DNA of 64,000 nt from assembly GCF_000317555.1 (NCBI RefSeq), contig NC_019745.1:2356001-2420000 (forward strand). Reading direction: 5' to 3'. The notes under the pieces are model-generated. The model ran no database searches. It saw nothing but the letters and a program-made list of their open reading frames with translations, and was not told the origin of the DNA. This document shows positions 18,368-27,921 of this stretch, piece after piece; within the stretch, counting starts at the first letter, position 1, and each line of letters starts with the position of its first letter. The position numbers and the translations under genes are program-made. This DNA is from Gloeocapsa sp. PCC 7428. Lineage in GTDB: Bacteria; Cyanobacteriota; Cyanobacteriia; Cyanobacteriales; Chroococcidiopsidaceae.

Positions 18368-18814
18368 TTCTTGGACAGCTTCCGCAGCTTAACAGCGAAC
18401 TCCGGCGGTGAGTCGGGGTACTTCATTTCCCACCCACCCTCACCCTGCCGAAAGTTAAGGCATGGTTCTAGCTGCTGAAGTTTTCATTTTCAACTAGAAC
18501 TAGATCTAAAGGCTCAGCGAGTAGTGCGATCGCCTGCTCTAAGGCTCCTTCCGCAATCTGAAGCTGTGTTTGGAGTTGGTGTAATTGGCATAGAGCCGAG
18601 AACCCTGCAAAAACGGAAATAGAGGCTGAAATCGCTTGTTATATAAAGGTTTCACCTTTTTAATGCTCTATTTAAACCAAACATAAGAAACTTACAAGCA
18701 GACACAGCATAGTACAGAGTTACTAATTAATACAGTCAGGACTCAAATACCAACTGATGAGTGAAAGTAGGTAATACCAGACAAAACGACATTGATTTTT
18801 CAGGGGTTCTGGGT
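18368..18814. other. Intergenic region with small decayed coding remnant
   Basis: About 450 bases. On the minus strand, from about 18600 down to a stop at 18468-18470, one frame reads LHQLQTQLQIAEGALEQAIA and ends VENENFSS; it resembles the end of a coiled-coil plasmid or recombinase protein but has no start. The rest is AT-rich and empty as far as I can see. It marks the change from the kinase block to the mobile-element block. Confidence 0.4.
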
Positions 18815-19448
18815 ATGACTGTAAAGATACCCCAACTATCGAAAGTTGGTAAAACCCACTCTTCACCACTTCAATCTCCTAACTCTCGCAAGTATGCCGC
18901 AGTCAGAACAAGAGAATACCTGTTGGAAAAAGAAATTGAGGCAATGCGAGATGCACTCAAGAAGGCTGGTGGTCGCCATGCTCATCGGGACTCGACTTTA
19001 ATCTTATTGATTTACCGTCACGGACTACGAATGGCAGAAGCAACTGTACTGCGATGCGAGCAAATAGACGCTTTGTGGTGGCAATCTCCACGTTAAGCGA
19101 GTAAAGAGGGGAACTCCTTCCACACATCCACTCTATGGTGATGAAATTCGCTCTGTGCGTAAACTCCAGCGTGATTATCCAACTTCTGCTTATAGTTTCC
19201 AGTCATCTCGTCAAGGGTCATTGGCGAAAGATACAATCGCTGGAATTATCGAGCGAGCTGGGGAATTAGCTTTGTTGCCATTTCCAGTTCATGCTCATAT
19301 GTTACGCCATGCTTGTGGGTACGCTCTGGCTGCTAAAGGAGTAGACACCCGTACCATTCAAGGTTATTTAGGACACAATAATATTCAACATACAGTCCGC
19401 TATACAGAACTATCACCAGTACGATTTAAGGGGTTGTGGGATGAATAG
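18815..19448 (+). pseudogene. Tyrosine recombinase (TnpI/XerC-like), frameshifted
   Basis: Two reading frames join into one phage-integrase-family protein. The first (from ATG 18815) holds the Arg-I region LLIYRHGLRMAEA. The frame is lost near 19075 and resumes as GGNLHVKRVKRGTPSTHPL through to HMLRHACGYALA (HxLR, Arg-II), GYLGHNNIQHTVRYTE (LGH and catalytic Tyr). All catalytic residues are therefore present but the gene is broken by about one base. Such enzymes resolve Tn3-family cointegrates in TnpI-type transposons, and the Tn3 transposase remnant lies 124 bp downstream in the same direction, which supports that role. Possible upstream GTG at 18761. Confidence 0.8.
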
Positions 19449-19571
19449 CAGCGTCACCAAGATAAATTAATTGTCTGTCAGAAAAAAAGATAAAATACTG
19501 TGCCGTTCACGATTGAGGGATGAACCAAGTTTGGGTAGTCCTCAGAATTTCCAGTGTTAAATTTGACCTAA

Positions 19572-20420
19572 ATGACCTTAATTGACCGTACAGCTTACCC
19601 AAGATTTAAACAATATCCCTCAGCGAAAGAACTAACTGAACTTTATCCCCCTACACTGGAAGAGCTTAAATTTGTCAAATCTCGTGTTCGTAGCCATGAA
19701 GGTTTACTTTGCTTCATGGTAATGTTGAAATCGTTTGAGAGACTGGGATATTTTCCGCATCCAGAAAATGTACCTATCACGATTATTAAACATATAAGGT
19801 CATATTTAAAATTACGTGATTGGGTGAGAGCTATTCCCACAGACTGCCAAAAGCGTAATTATCAACAAGTAATTCGAGAATATTTGGGTGTCAAGTCTTA
19901 TGATAAAGCTGCCCAAAAATTGATAGCTGTTGTTGTTAGTTCTGCCGCAGAAGTTAAAGACCATCCGGCTGACTTAATCAACATTGCAATTGAAGAATTG
20001 GTTAAAGAACGATATGAGTTACCAACATTCAATTCCCTAGACCGCTGAGTTAGCCATGTCCGTTCCATTACAAACAATCGATTATTTCACCGAGTATCTC
20101 AGAGTCTATCTGGTGATGAACAAGCTTATTTAGACCAATTATTATTAGCGGAAACATCTGAATCAATTGCCACATTAAATTTATTGAAATCCCCACCTAA
20201 AAGTGTCAAACTGAGCCAGATTAAACAACTGCAAACCAAGTTTAACCAGTTGATGACCTTTGGTGATGCTAAACGCTTGTTATCAAGTATTGCTCCGGCT
20301 AAAGTGAAATATTTAGCAACACACGCTAGGGCTTTAGATATATCAGAATTTCAAGATATTAAACTGTCTAAACGCCGTACATTGCTGTTGTGCTTGCTAT
20401 ATGAAGCCCAGGCCAAAACG
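19572..20420 (+). pseudogene. Tn3-family transposase, N-terminal part, broken and truncated
   Basis: The frame starts with MTLIDRTAYPRFKQYPS and the DUF4158-type N-terminal domain of Tn3 transposases (LGVKSYDKAAQKL). An in-frame TGA at 20046-20048 interrupts it just after NSLDR; the same frame then continues VSHVRSITNNRLFHRV to LLLCLLYEAQAKTGA, where an IS element starts at 20421. The catalytic DDE half is missing; a full Tn3 transposase is close to 1000 residues, so only about 280 remain. It is a dead relic of a transposon that probably also carried the recombinase upstream. Confidence 0.82.
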
Positions 20421-20448
20421 GGTGCATGTCACCTGCTTGAGAGGAAAA
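20421..20448 (+). repeat. Left terminal inverted repeat of ISKra4-type element
   Basis: Pairs with the complement of 21551-21578 at 24 of 28 positions, the core being TGTCACCT and CTTGAGAG. Confidence 0.78.
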
Positions 20449-20452
20449 TAGG

Positions 20453-21513
20453 TTATAACTGGTTGTTGAGATAAGCACAACGATGAGCTAGAACGTTTGG
20501 AACATGCTCCGTCTTCCACCGTGCTCCTGAAATTTTCAGCCGACGATCAATTTGTTTAACTGTTGATTCAACGGCTCCAGAACCAATCGAGCAAATGCCT
20601 TGCGCTTGCAAATAATCATAGTTGATAATGCGATGGTGATGCTTTCGTAAATACTGGCAAAAACAGTGAGCTTGATGGTGTTGGCAACTTTCAAACAATG
20701 CCAGAGTTTCATCGACTTTTCCCTGCCAGAGCAAAGAACGAGCCTGCGCTAAACGCTGGAGTGACCCGCCAACCTTCTCCAGGTTTTCCATCAAGTGATA
20801 CCAATCCAGAATTTCACGACGCTCTACTTCACCCTTCATCTGGTTAAACAAATTCCAAATGCCATCATGTCCATCTCCTAAACAGGTCACAACAGCAGAG
20901 AAGGTTTGTTCATTGAGCCACTCCAATAGGGCAGGATTATCATCGAGCCATGCCCCATGAATCTTCTCAGGAGATAGATGCACCGCTTTGTACTGTTTCC
21001 ATTGTGGCTCCTCCCCTGGTTCTACAATTAATCGCACCGTTCCGCCGTCGATGCTCACTTCCTCTACCACTTCTTCTAATGGGGGAGATTCAAACGACTG
21101 ACGCTGTACGAGTCGTTGTTGTGTTTTTGCACTCACCCGCATTCCAGTAAACAGTTCAATATCGTCAGCCGTGTGCTGATACGACACATTCGCACTAACA
21201 CGTAAACAACATCTCTCCAACATCGGACTGATTTGAGTGCCTGCTTTGACCTGTAAGCGTTCAGCCTGTCGGTTGGTAATGCACAGCGTTCCTAAAATGC
21301 TCTTTAGCGTTCGCGGGTATCCTTCAGTTGTTGCAGTCGTTGTTGCAATAAAAAAACACCCAGTTGCGGCAACACCAGTTCCTGAGTTTGTTGGCGAATG
21401 GCTTGCTCAATCCCTTCTAATGTTTGTAACTGCTCAGCAGGGGTATTGCGATACAAAATTTAAGCAATGGTATCAATGCTTTGTTGCAGTTGCGCTTGAT
21501 CTTCTGGGGTCAT
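20453..21513 (-). pseudogene. ISKra4-family transposase, broken N-terminus
   Basis: The main open part (20453-21223, 256 residues) contains VEEVSIDGGTVRLI (first catalytic Asp region), CLGDGHDGIWNLF, ILDWYHLMENLEK and the family-typical IGSGAVESTVKQIDRRLK with the catalytic Glu near the C-terminus. Upstream, the complement from 21513 reads MTPEDQAQLQQS, hits a TAA after DTIA, continues EQLQTLEGIEQAIRQQTQEL, and loses frame near 21315 before the main part. Some ISKra4 elements use frameshifting, but the in-frame TAA means this copy is probably inactive. Confidence 0.78.
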
Positions 21514-21550
21514 AAGACAGGTGGGACAATAGGCTTCCCTCCTAGCCTAG

Positions 21551-21578
21551 TTTTTCTCTCAAGAAGGTGACACACACC
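21551..21578 (-). repeat. Right terminal inverted repeat of ISKra4-type element
   Basis: Complementary partner of 20421-20448, located 38 bp upstream of the likely transposase ATG at 21513. Confidence 0.78.
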
Positions 21579-22057
21579 TATAAACGACTGGCAATGAATC
21601 CCACAATCCTGGGGCACCATCTTGGCTGCGATCGCCGACATATACGCCAACAATTTCTCGCGTTTGGACATCCAAAGCTAGCCAAATCCACTGCTTATTA
21701 CCCTTGTTACCCACAAATGACCACATCTCATCACACTGAATGGTTAAGCGTCCCTTTTTTTAGCCCGTACTTCCACTTGACGGGGCACATTCTGGTATTT
21801 CTGATTGACGTAACTCTGAAGCCAAAGCTCTGAAACGTCTGCTACTCTGGCAATACCCGCTAACAGAATCTTCTCCAACAGGAGTTTATCAATCAGGGTT
21901 TTAGTTGCTTCTCATCAATGATTTTGTTTTGAGGGTCTTGCACAAACTGTCTACCGCACTCACGACACTTAAAGTTCTGTTTGCCGTTATGGATTCTACC
22001 ATTTTTGACGATGCGAGTTGACTGACAGGTAGGGCAGCTAGGCTGAGAATCAGACAT
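21579..22057 (-). pseudogene. IS1-family transposase remnant, 3' end lost
   Basis: The complement from ATG 22057 reads MSDSQPSCPTCQSTRIVKNG, then CRECGRQFVQDPQNK: the two-CxxC zinc finger of cyanobacterial IS1-type InsA. A frame change follows, then TLIDKLLLEKILLAGIARVADVS (helix-turn-helix), a second frame change at an A7 tract, and TIQCDEMWSFVGNKGNKQW with the first catalytic Asp (CDEMWS), ending at YVGDRSQDGAPGLWDSLP. The sequence stops exactly at the ISKra4 end, so the remaining DDE part is gone. IS1 uses programmed slippage at A-rich tracts, but two shifts plus truncation make it dead. Confidence 0.8.
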
Positions 22058-22179
22058 GGGGCTTCTAGGCTAACTATTTCTCTTCCATCCTTACATCTTT
22101 AGGACTACCCACACCTTCTAGACATACCCAGTTTCCCAGTTGTAGCCAAGCTCCACAGTACTGTCACTCCACCACCAAT

Positions 22180-22764
22180 TATAGTACTACTTGGAGTCAG
22201 TCGAAAAAAAAGACCTACGGCGTGAGCGTGAACGAGACGACGTGAAACGAGCGGAGTTTGTCGAACGAATGCAGACCAAGTTACCGGAGCAGCTCATCTA
22301 TGTCGATGAGGCAGGAATTGACAACCGAGACGAGTATGCTTACGGCTACTGCGAAATTGGACAGCGATTCTCTGCTCAAAAGTCGGGCAAACGTAGGGAA
22401 AGAGTCAGTTGGATTGCTGCGCTCAAGCAGAAAACGCTGTTCGCCCCGATGACCTTTGCCGGCTCATGCAACCGAGACTTGTTTGAGACGTGGTTTCAAG
22501 CTTGCTTGCTGCCGCAACTCCGTCCGGGCGATGTGATTGTCATCGATAATGCGAGCTTTCACCGCTCTGAGGTGATTGAAGAACTTGCGGCAGAAATCGA
22601 CTGCGAAATTTGGTATCTCCCACCCTATTCGCCAGACTTGAATGCAATCGAGAACTGGTGGTTTGTGCTGAAAAACTGGCAACGATGGGAGGACTTTGAC
22701 ACCTTTCGGGATTGTGTCGATGCTGCCTTCAGCTACTGTCCTAACGTAGCTTCGTAGGGCTATA
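22180..22764. mobile_element. Internally deleted IS630-family element
   Basis: The transposase remnant is flanked by weak inverted ends: TATAG..CTAC at 22180 and its complement CTATA at 22760-22764 after the stop codon. The element is only about 585 bp, whereas a full IS630 is about 1.1 kb; the helix-turn-helix half is missing. It sits directly before a recombinase frame that starts at 22759, so it likely inserted in that gene. The exact ends are uncertain. Confidence 0.5.
22191..22757 (+). pseudogene. IS630-family transposase, catalytic half only
   Basis: 188 codons keep the whole DDE core: YVDEAGIDNRDEYAYGY (first Asp), VIVIDNASFHRS (second Asp) and PPYSPDLNAIENWW (Glu), ending in the family-typical CPNVAS. 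The N-terminal DNA-binding part is absent. An A8 tract at about 22203-22210 sits where many IS630 elements shift frame between orfA and orfB, but no orfA is found upstream. It cannot transpose alone. Confidence 0.82.
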
Positions 22765-23972
22765 GAGGGCATCGAGCGGTTTCGCACGCTGCCTGCCATC
22801 GAACAATTAGAGGGAGTTGATAGCAAAGACCCAAGAATGCGAGTACTCAATACTCGGATTGATCGAGAGGTGAAGTGCTTGTTTTAGGACAGCGGTATCG
22901 TGCCCGTATTGGCTGGCAAGAAGACTGTTTCAATTCACCGGCTCAGAGGTGTGTATGGCGCGATCGCGATTTATTTCTTCTGCCTTCCCACTAAGCACGC
23001 GCATCGATTTCTCCAGCACTATCTCGGACACGTACTTGACCAGCAGCAGGCTGCTCCCAATAGCATCGCAACTAGTCATTACTTCCACTACCGATTAGTC
23101 AACGAGCAGGGCCAACCCTTAGAAGGTCAGGGAGTGCTACTGGATGCGAATGCGCTACCTTCCCTAAATCAGGTGAAGTGCAACTAGAGCCAACGCAGCC
23201 ACTACCTCAAGCGGAATCAATAGCACCACTAGAGGCTGTAGAGTCAGTGCCACCAGCTCAGCCTGTACAGGTCGAACCAGGGCCAACCAAGCTTACCTCT
23301 CAATCACCCTCTAAAGCTACTCCCCATGAGAGCGAACCGGCGATCGCCTCATCTAATGATTCAACGTCTAGCGATGCGGCTCTACCGCCACGCCAACATA
23401 GTTTATTGCAAATTTTCAAGGACGAGCATGACCGTTGGCTTAAGGTGTTAGATGCACTTTGCCCTGAGTGTAACAACCAGCAGGAGAAGACCTCGGCGCT
23501 GCTGCAATGGGTTGAAGCACAGCTGGGTGGCGCTACTGAAGCCTCACCAGCGACTGACGCAGCTATACCAGAGCCAGAGATGGTTGAAGCCAAATCTCGC
23601 GCTTCAATAGCTACTGAAGAAATCACTCAACAGAACTCCATGCACCAAGCTCGGTCTTCTGCAGTGGCAGACAGCGCGATCGTGACGGTTGTCGTAGACC
23701 AAGCTCGAACTTTGAGTTGGCTCACGGGGAGAATTGAATCGCTGGAAGCTGAACTTGCTACAGTCAAGCAACAACGTAAACAAGCGATCGCTACGCTAGA
23801 GCAGTCGAGCCAGTTTCAGCAGGAGATTGAACACCTTACAGCTGAGAATCGGCAGTTTCAGCAAGCTGCGGCACGATTTGAGGCGGCAAGAGCGGCGCTC
23901 TTAGGTAGCGATCGCCCTACACTGAACGTCGCGAGCGCGAGTTTCTCTACCTCGAAGAAGTTGATGCGCTAA
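22759..23972 (+). pseudogene. Tyrosine recombinase resembling telomere resolvase, with coiled-coil tail
   Basis: The frame opens at 22759 after the IS630 remnant, has an in-frame TAG at 22885-22887 (KCLF stop DSGIVPV), and then shows catalytic features: SIHRLRGVYGA (HxxR), FLQHYLGHVL (LGH), and, after a longer spacer than in XerC, SHYFHYRLV with the nucleophile Tyr. A shift near 23172 leads into a Pro/Glu-rich linker and a coiled coil (WLTGRIESLEAELATVKQQ) up to 23972. The RG.Y, LGH and HYxxF/HYRL spacing reminds me of protelomerases (TelN/TK02 type), which make covalently closed hairpin ends; a plasmid integrase is the alternative. The gene is truncated by IS630 and damaged twice. Confidence 0.5.
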
Positions 23973-24154
23973 TTGCTGCCACCGAGGCAACGCGCAACCC
24001 GATTAGAAATCAAGCTCTGGTGCTGTTGTTGTTCTGCCAAGCCTTACAACCCGTCGAATTGTGCTGGCTCCTCTGGCGCGACTTAAACTTTGCCGAAAAC
24101 ACTGTGCGTGTGGCTCGCAACCGCACTCAACCCACGCGCTACCAAACCCAGTAG
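23909..24154 (+). pseudogene. Fragment of a second tyrosine recombinase
   Basis: In another frame, overlapping the end of the previous remnant, the sequence reads FLYLEEVDALIAATEATRNP, then LVLLLFCQALQPVELC and WRDLNF, ending at TAG 24152-24154. This is the first half of a phage-integrase catalytic domain. The Arg-I position (normally GLRxxEL) reads ALQPVEL, so the catalytic Arg is Gln. No start codon is present; it is either a relic or the shifted end of the preceding gene. Confidence 0.55.
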
Positions 24155-24502
24155 GTCTGAGAAAGAAGAAATAGTGGCTAAGAGCATTCTTTTGGATTAA
24201 TTTTAAGCTTATAGTTTACCATATATAGTCGGAATAAAGTTGCAATCCTTAGAGGATTCTTGGAATCTTTTTACTATATGCTTGTTTAAACTAAAATTCA
24301 GTCACCAAGTGGTAGCTTGACTTGGTAAAGTTATTAATTCCTCCACCACTTCTCCACTATTTGGATTTATCTTTCTAGATAAATCTAGTGTAATTATTAA
24401 TTTGAATTGGTCGAATATCCTTTTCCTTCTTAAAGGAAGAATAATGGTAAGAGAAAAAGCTATTCGTACTACAAGAACTGACACAGTTGGTCAACCAAAG
24501 AA
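24155..24502. other. AT-rich intergenic region before the hydrolase gene
   Basis: About 350 bases with low GC after the mobile-element block. It contains the direct-repeat motif at 24341-24360 and a short inverted pair TATCTTTCTAGATAAATCTAG just after it. No coding frame is convincing. Confidence 0.5.
24341..24360 (+). promoter_or_regulatory. TCCAC-N6-TCCAC motif copy 1
   Basis: Reads CTCCACCACTTCTCCACTAT. Two TCCAC half sites lie 11 bp apart. It ends 143 bp before the ATG of the secreted hydrolase at 24503 and points toward it; TTTATCTT follows 5 bp later. See the motif finding for the other copies. Confidence 0.6.
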
Positions 24503-26557
24503 ATGTTGTTTCAGAAACAAAACCAAGCTTTCAAAAAACGCAAGTATGCTTATAGGTTAATTTCTTGGATAGTTTTAGCTACTTTATTTCTCTCATTATC
24601 TGTGCTACCGAGTTGGGCGCGAAATACTCCAGCCGATATACAGGTTATTGACCGCCAATCGGAGCAGCCGATTACTGAACCAGTGAAACCTGTACCTGTG
24701 GCTCCTAGCGCGCCTGGATTAAATGATCCACAAGAATTTGAAGCATTTATAGACAATTTCTTTAAAGAAGAAATGTCGAAGTCTCACATTCCTGGCGGAG
24801 TCGTTTCTGTAGTCAAAGATGGCAAGATCTTTTTTGCTAAAGGTTATGGTTACGCCAACGTAGAAAAGAAAATCCCAGTTGAAGCCGATAAAACGCTGTT
24901 TCGCGTTGCCTCGCTTTCCAAACTCTTTACCGCTACAGCAGCAATGCAGTTATACGAGCGAGGATTGCTGCAATTAAATGGTGAGGTTAACAATTACCTT
25001 ACCAATTTCCAACTAGAAAATCCTTATCCCGAACCAGTTAAAGTTGCTCAACTAATGACGCATACGGACGGCACTTCTCAAAGGCGGATTGGACTTGCGG
25101 CTCGCACCGCAGAGGAGATGCAGCCATTAGGAGACTACCTAGCTGACCAAATGCCACCTGTCGTCTGGTTTCCAGGCAAACTCTACAACTATTCCAGTCA
25201 TAGCAGTGCGTTGTTAGGTTATTTCGTACAAAAGATTTCCGGTCTTCCCGTCAGTCAATATATCGACAAAAACATCTTTCAACCGCTGAATATGCCCCGC
25301 AGCACCTTTGTTCAGCCACCGCCACCACCTCTCACAGAGGATTTAGCTGTGGGCTATCAGTATCAAAACGGTAACTTTAAATCTGTTCCCTACCTGTATC
25401 TCAACATTGCCCCAGCGGCTTCGATGCAAACAACTGCTATAGATATGGCTCACTTTGCGATCGCTCACTTGCAACTCGGTCGCTATGAAAATGCACGTAT
25501 CCTAGAGCCAGATACCGTCCGGTTGATGCATCAAACGCACTTTACCCAGCATCCTCTATTACCTGGGACTGCTTACGAATTTCACGAGCGGTTGGAAAAT
25601 GGCATTAGATCGCTCACGCACTTAGGTAGCTTGCGAGGATATTCTAGCTCTCTTACCCTGCTGCCCGACCGAAACATTGGTATCTTTACTGCAACCAACA
25701 GTTTCGCTGGGATACATGGAAAATTACTATCTCAATTTTTTGATCGCTATTTTCCTGTAGCTCAACCACGTACACCTAAGCAACCCATTTCCCTCACTCA
25801 GGAGCAACTGAATCGGTTTACTGGGATCTACCGTGACTTGGAGTATCCCCGCGATACCTTTGCTAAAATGAGCGCGCCATTTAAGCATATCAAGATTGAG
25901 AAAGCTGACAACGGCACTTTGCAGGTTCGTACTCCTAGCCTATTTTTTCTAGGAAATGCTCCCAAGATCCGGTTAATACCTGTGGAACCGTTGTTATTCC
26001 AGCGAGTCAATGACGAGGCTTTCACTGGTTTTGGCGAGGACAGCAGCGGTCGAATTGCATTTGCGTTTAATCCACTGTGGCCCGTTATCGGAACCTTCGA
26101 GCGAATTCATTGGTATGAAAGGGTCTGGGTACAATTAGGAGTTGTTGGCTTTTGTGCTGTAGTCTTTCTATCAGCTGCGCTAATTTATCCGATCGCGCCT
26201 TTAATTCGACATTTGCGCGGTAAGCGGTTTCAAGGACGACAGTTGCGTTGGGCTTGGATACTTGCAGGCTTGAGCGGTACTTTGAATCTAGTTTTTTTGA
26301 TTGGCTTTCCCGTATCAATTTGGCTGTATGGCTTTTGGCGGCTGGTGTATGGCGTACCTACTGTGACGATCGCTTTTCTCTGCATTCCCCTGCTTACCAC
26401 TGCATTGACGCTAGGGTTGTTTGTCTTTACCGCTTTGGCTTGGAAAAATCAATATTGGTCTTTTGTAAAGCGATCGCATTATTCTTTGATTACCCTAGCT
26501 GCGTTGGTTTTTATTCCCTTTCTTGCCTACTGGAATTTATTGGGATTTCAGTTTTAG
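24503..26557 (+). CDS. Secreted beta-lactamase-family serine hydrolase with membrane tail
   Basis: 684 residues. A basic start and hydrophobic stretch (residues 14-39, ending PSWA) form a signal peptide. The class C beta-lactamase/PBP4*-type domain (about 80-410) has the nucleophile motif S137-L-S-K140, LMTHTDGTSQ in the usual HTSG place, and YNYSSHSSALLGY as the YxN-like motif. The last 140 residues contain about four membrane helices. The family includes D-amino-acid peptidases, esterases and penicillin-binding proteins; which reaction applies cannot be told. It probably acts on the outer face of the plasma membrane. Motif copy 1 lies upstream. The next gene starts about 30 bp after its stop. 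Confidence 0.88.
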   Translation: MLFQKQNQAFKKRKYAYRLISWIVLATLFLSLSVLPSWARNTPADIQVIDRQSEQPITEPVKPVPVAPSAPGLNDPQEFEAFIDNFFKEEMSKSHIPGGVVSVVKDGKIFFAKGYGYANVEKKIPVEADKTLFRVASLSKLFTATAAMQLYERGLLQLNGEVNNYLTNFQLENPYPEPVKVAQLMTHTDGTSQRRIGLAARTAEEMQPLGDYLADQMPPVVWFPGKLYNYSSHSSALLGYFVQKISGLPVSQYIDKNIFQPLNMPRSTFVQPPPPPLTEDLAVGYQYQNGNFKSVPYLYLNIAPAASMQTTAIDMAHFAIAHLQLGRYENARILEPDTVRLMHQTHFTQHPLLPGTAYEFHERLENGIRSLTHLGSLRGYSSSLTLLPDRNIGIFTATNSFAGIHGKLLSQFFDRYFPVAQPRTPKQPISLTQEQLNRFTGIYRDLEYPRDTFAKMSAPFKHIKIEKADNGTLQVRTPSLFFLGNAPKIRLIPVEPLLFQRVNDEAFTGFGEDSSGRIAFAFNPLWPVIGTFERIHWYERVWVQLGVVGFCAVVFLSAALIYPIAPLIRHLRGKRFQGRQLRWAWILAGLSGTLNLVFLIGFPVSIWLYGFWRLVYGVPTVTIAFLCIPLLTTALTLGLFVFTALAWKNQYWSFVKRSHYSLITLAALVFIPFLAYWNLLGFQF

Positions 26558-26589
26558 CAATTGGCGCTCTGTAGTTGGCACAAGAATAT

Positions 26590-27387
26590 ATGACAAATAA
26601 TACAGCAAAGCGTCCGCAACAAAAAATCTGGTTAAGTGAGTGCGATGATTTAATGCGGGGTGCATCAGGTGGTTTTCTATTTGGAATTCCGCTGCTGTAC
26701 ACGATGGAAGTTTGGCAGATTGGTTCTACGGCTGAACCGTCAGAAATGTTAGTGATTCTAGCAGTCACATTCGTCATTATTTTTCTGATCAATCGCACTG
26801 CTAGTTTTCGCAAAAGTCAGGGTGACTCACCCCTACAAGCCGCAATGGATAGTGTGGAAGCAATCTCAATTGGGCTTATTTGCTCAGCAGGAATATTGAT
26901 TCTCCTGCGGAGGATAACTTTAGAAATCACGCTGAATGCAGCATTGGGCAAAACGATTTTTGAAAGCGTTCCGTTTGCGATCGGTGTAGTTGTAGCGAAC
27001 TAATTTATCAGTGGTGAACGTAAAGATAAAAGCGGTTCCAAACAGGACAAGGCAAAACAACAAAACCAAGATCAGCTAAATGCTACTATCGCTGATTTGG
27101 GTGCTACTTTAATCGGTGCTTTATTTATTGCATTTAACATTGCGCCTACGGATGAAATTCCTATGCTGTCGTCTGCAATTTCCGCACCTTGGTTGCTAGC
27201 GATCATGGTTGGCTCATTGTTAATGTCTTACGGTATTGTGTTTGAAGCAGGTTTTGTCAATCAACAAAAGCGTCAACAACAGCGAGGTTTGTTTCAGCAG
27301 CCCTGGAGTGAAACGATCGCCTGTTACTTAGTTTCTATAGTAGCCTCAGTTTTGATGCTGTACTTTTTTTCACCAACTCCGCTTTAA
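26590..27387 (+). pseudogene. TIGR02587-family membrane protein, split by in-frame TAA
   Basis: From ATG 26590 the frame runs SECDDLMRGASGGFLFGIPL and several membrane helices, meets TAA at 27001-27003 directly after VVVAN, and continues without frame change as FISGERKDKSGSKQ, ADLGATLIGALFIAFNIAPT and further helices to 27387. Together it makes about 265 residues with six to seven helices, the normal size of the putative integral membrane family TIGR02587, which is often found beside TIGR02588, as here. One base change (for example CAA to TAA) explains the break. Both halves are otherwise intact, so the damage is recent or the call should be checked against raw data. Confidence 0.78.
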
Positions 27388-27471
27388 CGATTCTTGGTTC
27401 ATGTGGTTAAGTTACACTATACTACTAAGTTTACCATCGACAATTGGTGGCGCAGCTGGACGGTTAGCAAT

Positions 27472-27921
27472 ATGACTGAAGGACAGCAATCCCCTGATCG
27501 AGAGCAGCAAAAGCGATCGCTGGCTGAGTGGGTATCGTTTGGTATTGCTTCATTCATCTTGGCGGCGATCGCAGGTTTAGTAATTTATGAATGGCTAGTG
27601 CAAGATAACCGCCCTCCCGTGATTTCTGTCAGACATACTGGAAACACTCGCCAAGTTCAAGACCAATTTTATATTCCTTTTGCTGTTACCAATACTGGCG
27701 GACAAGCCGCTGATGCAGTGCAAGCTGTTGCCCAATTGCGGGTTAATGGTGTAGTTGAGGTAACTGGCGATCAACAGATTAGTTATTTATCCAAAGGTGA
27801 AACTAAAAAAGGAGCTTTTGTATTTAATCGCAACCCAAATCAAGGTAAACTCATCTTGCGAGTTACAAGCTATCAGCAACCTTATTTCGAGCGCACAAGA
27901 GCAATAGAGAGAAAGCCTTAG
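27472..27921 (+). CDS. TIGR02588-family protein
   Basis: About 149 residues from the ATG at 27472; a longer frame from a TTG at 27394 is less likely. One membrane helix at about residues 20-45 (FGIASFILAAIAGLVIYEWL) anchors a C-terminal beta domain facing out (PPVISVRHTGNTRQVQDQFY, VTNTGGQAADAVQAVAQL). This matches the family defined by its pairing with TIGR02587. The function of the pair is unknown; co-occurrence suggests a membrane complex. The stop codon lies inside the hairpin of a terminator. Confidence 0.82.
   Translation: MTEGQQSPDREQQKRSLAEWVSFGIASFILAAIAGLVIYEWLVQDNRPPVISVRHTGNTRQVQDQFYIPFAVTNTGGQAADAVQAVAQLRVNGVVEVTGDQQISYLSKGETKKGAFVFNRNPNQGKLILRVTSYQQPYFERTRAIERKP

Larger units (their letters stand above)
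20421..21578. mobile_element. ISKra4-type insertion sequence, 1158 bp
   Basis: Both ends carry matching inverted repeats of about 28 bp: 20421-20448 reads GGTGCATGTCACCTGCTTGA onward, and the complement of 21551-21578 reads GGTGTGTGTCACCTTCTTGA onward, with 24 of 28 positions equal. The transposase lies inside on the minus strand. No clear target duplication is visible: left of the element is Tn3 transposase, right is IS1-type transposase, so the present neighbours were probably brought together by a deletion or recombination. Confidence 0.8.

Noticed and set aside
22191-22757. Functional IS630 transposase
   Set aside because: The catalytic residues are present but the DNA-binding half is missing.
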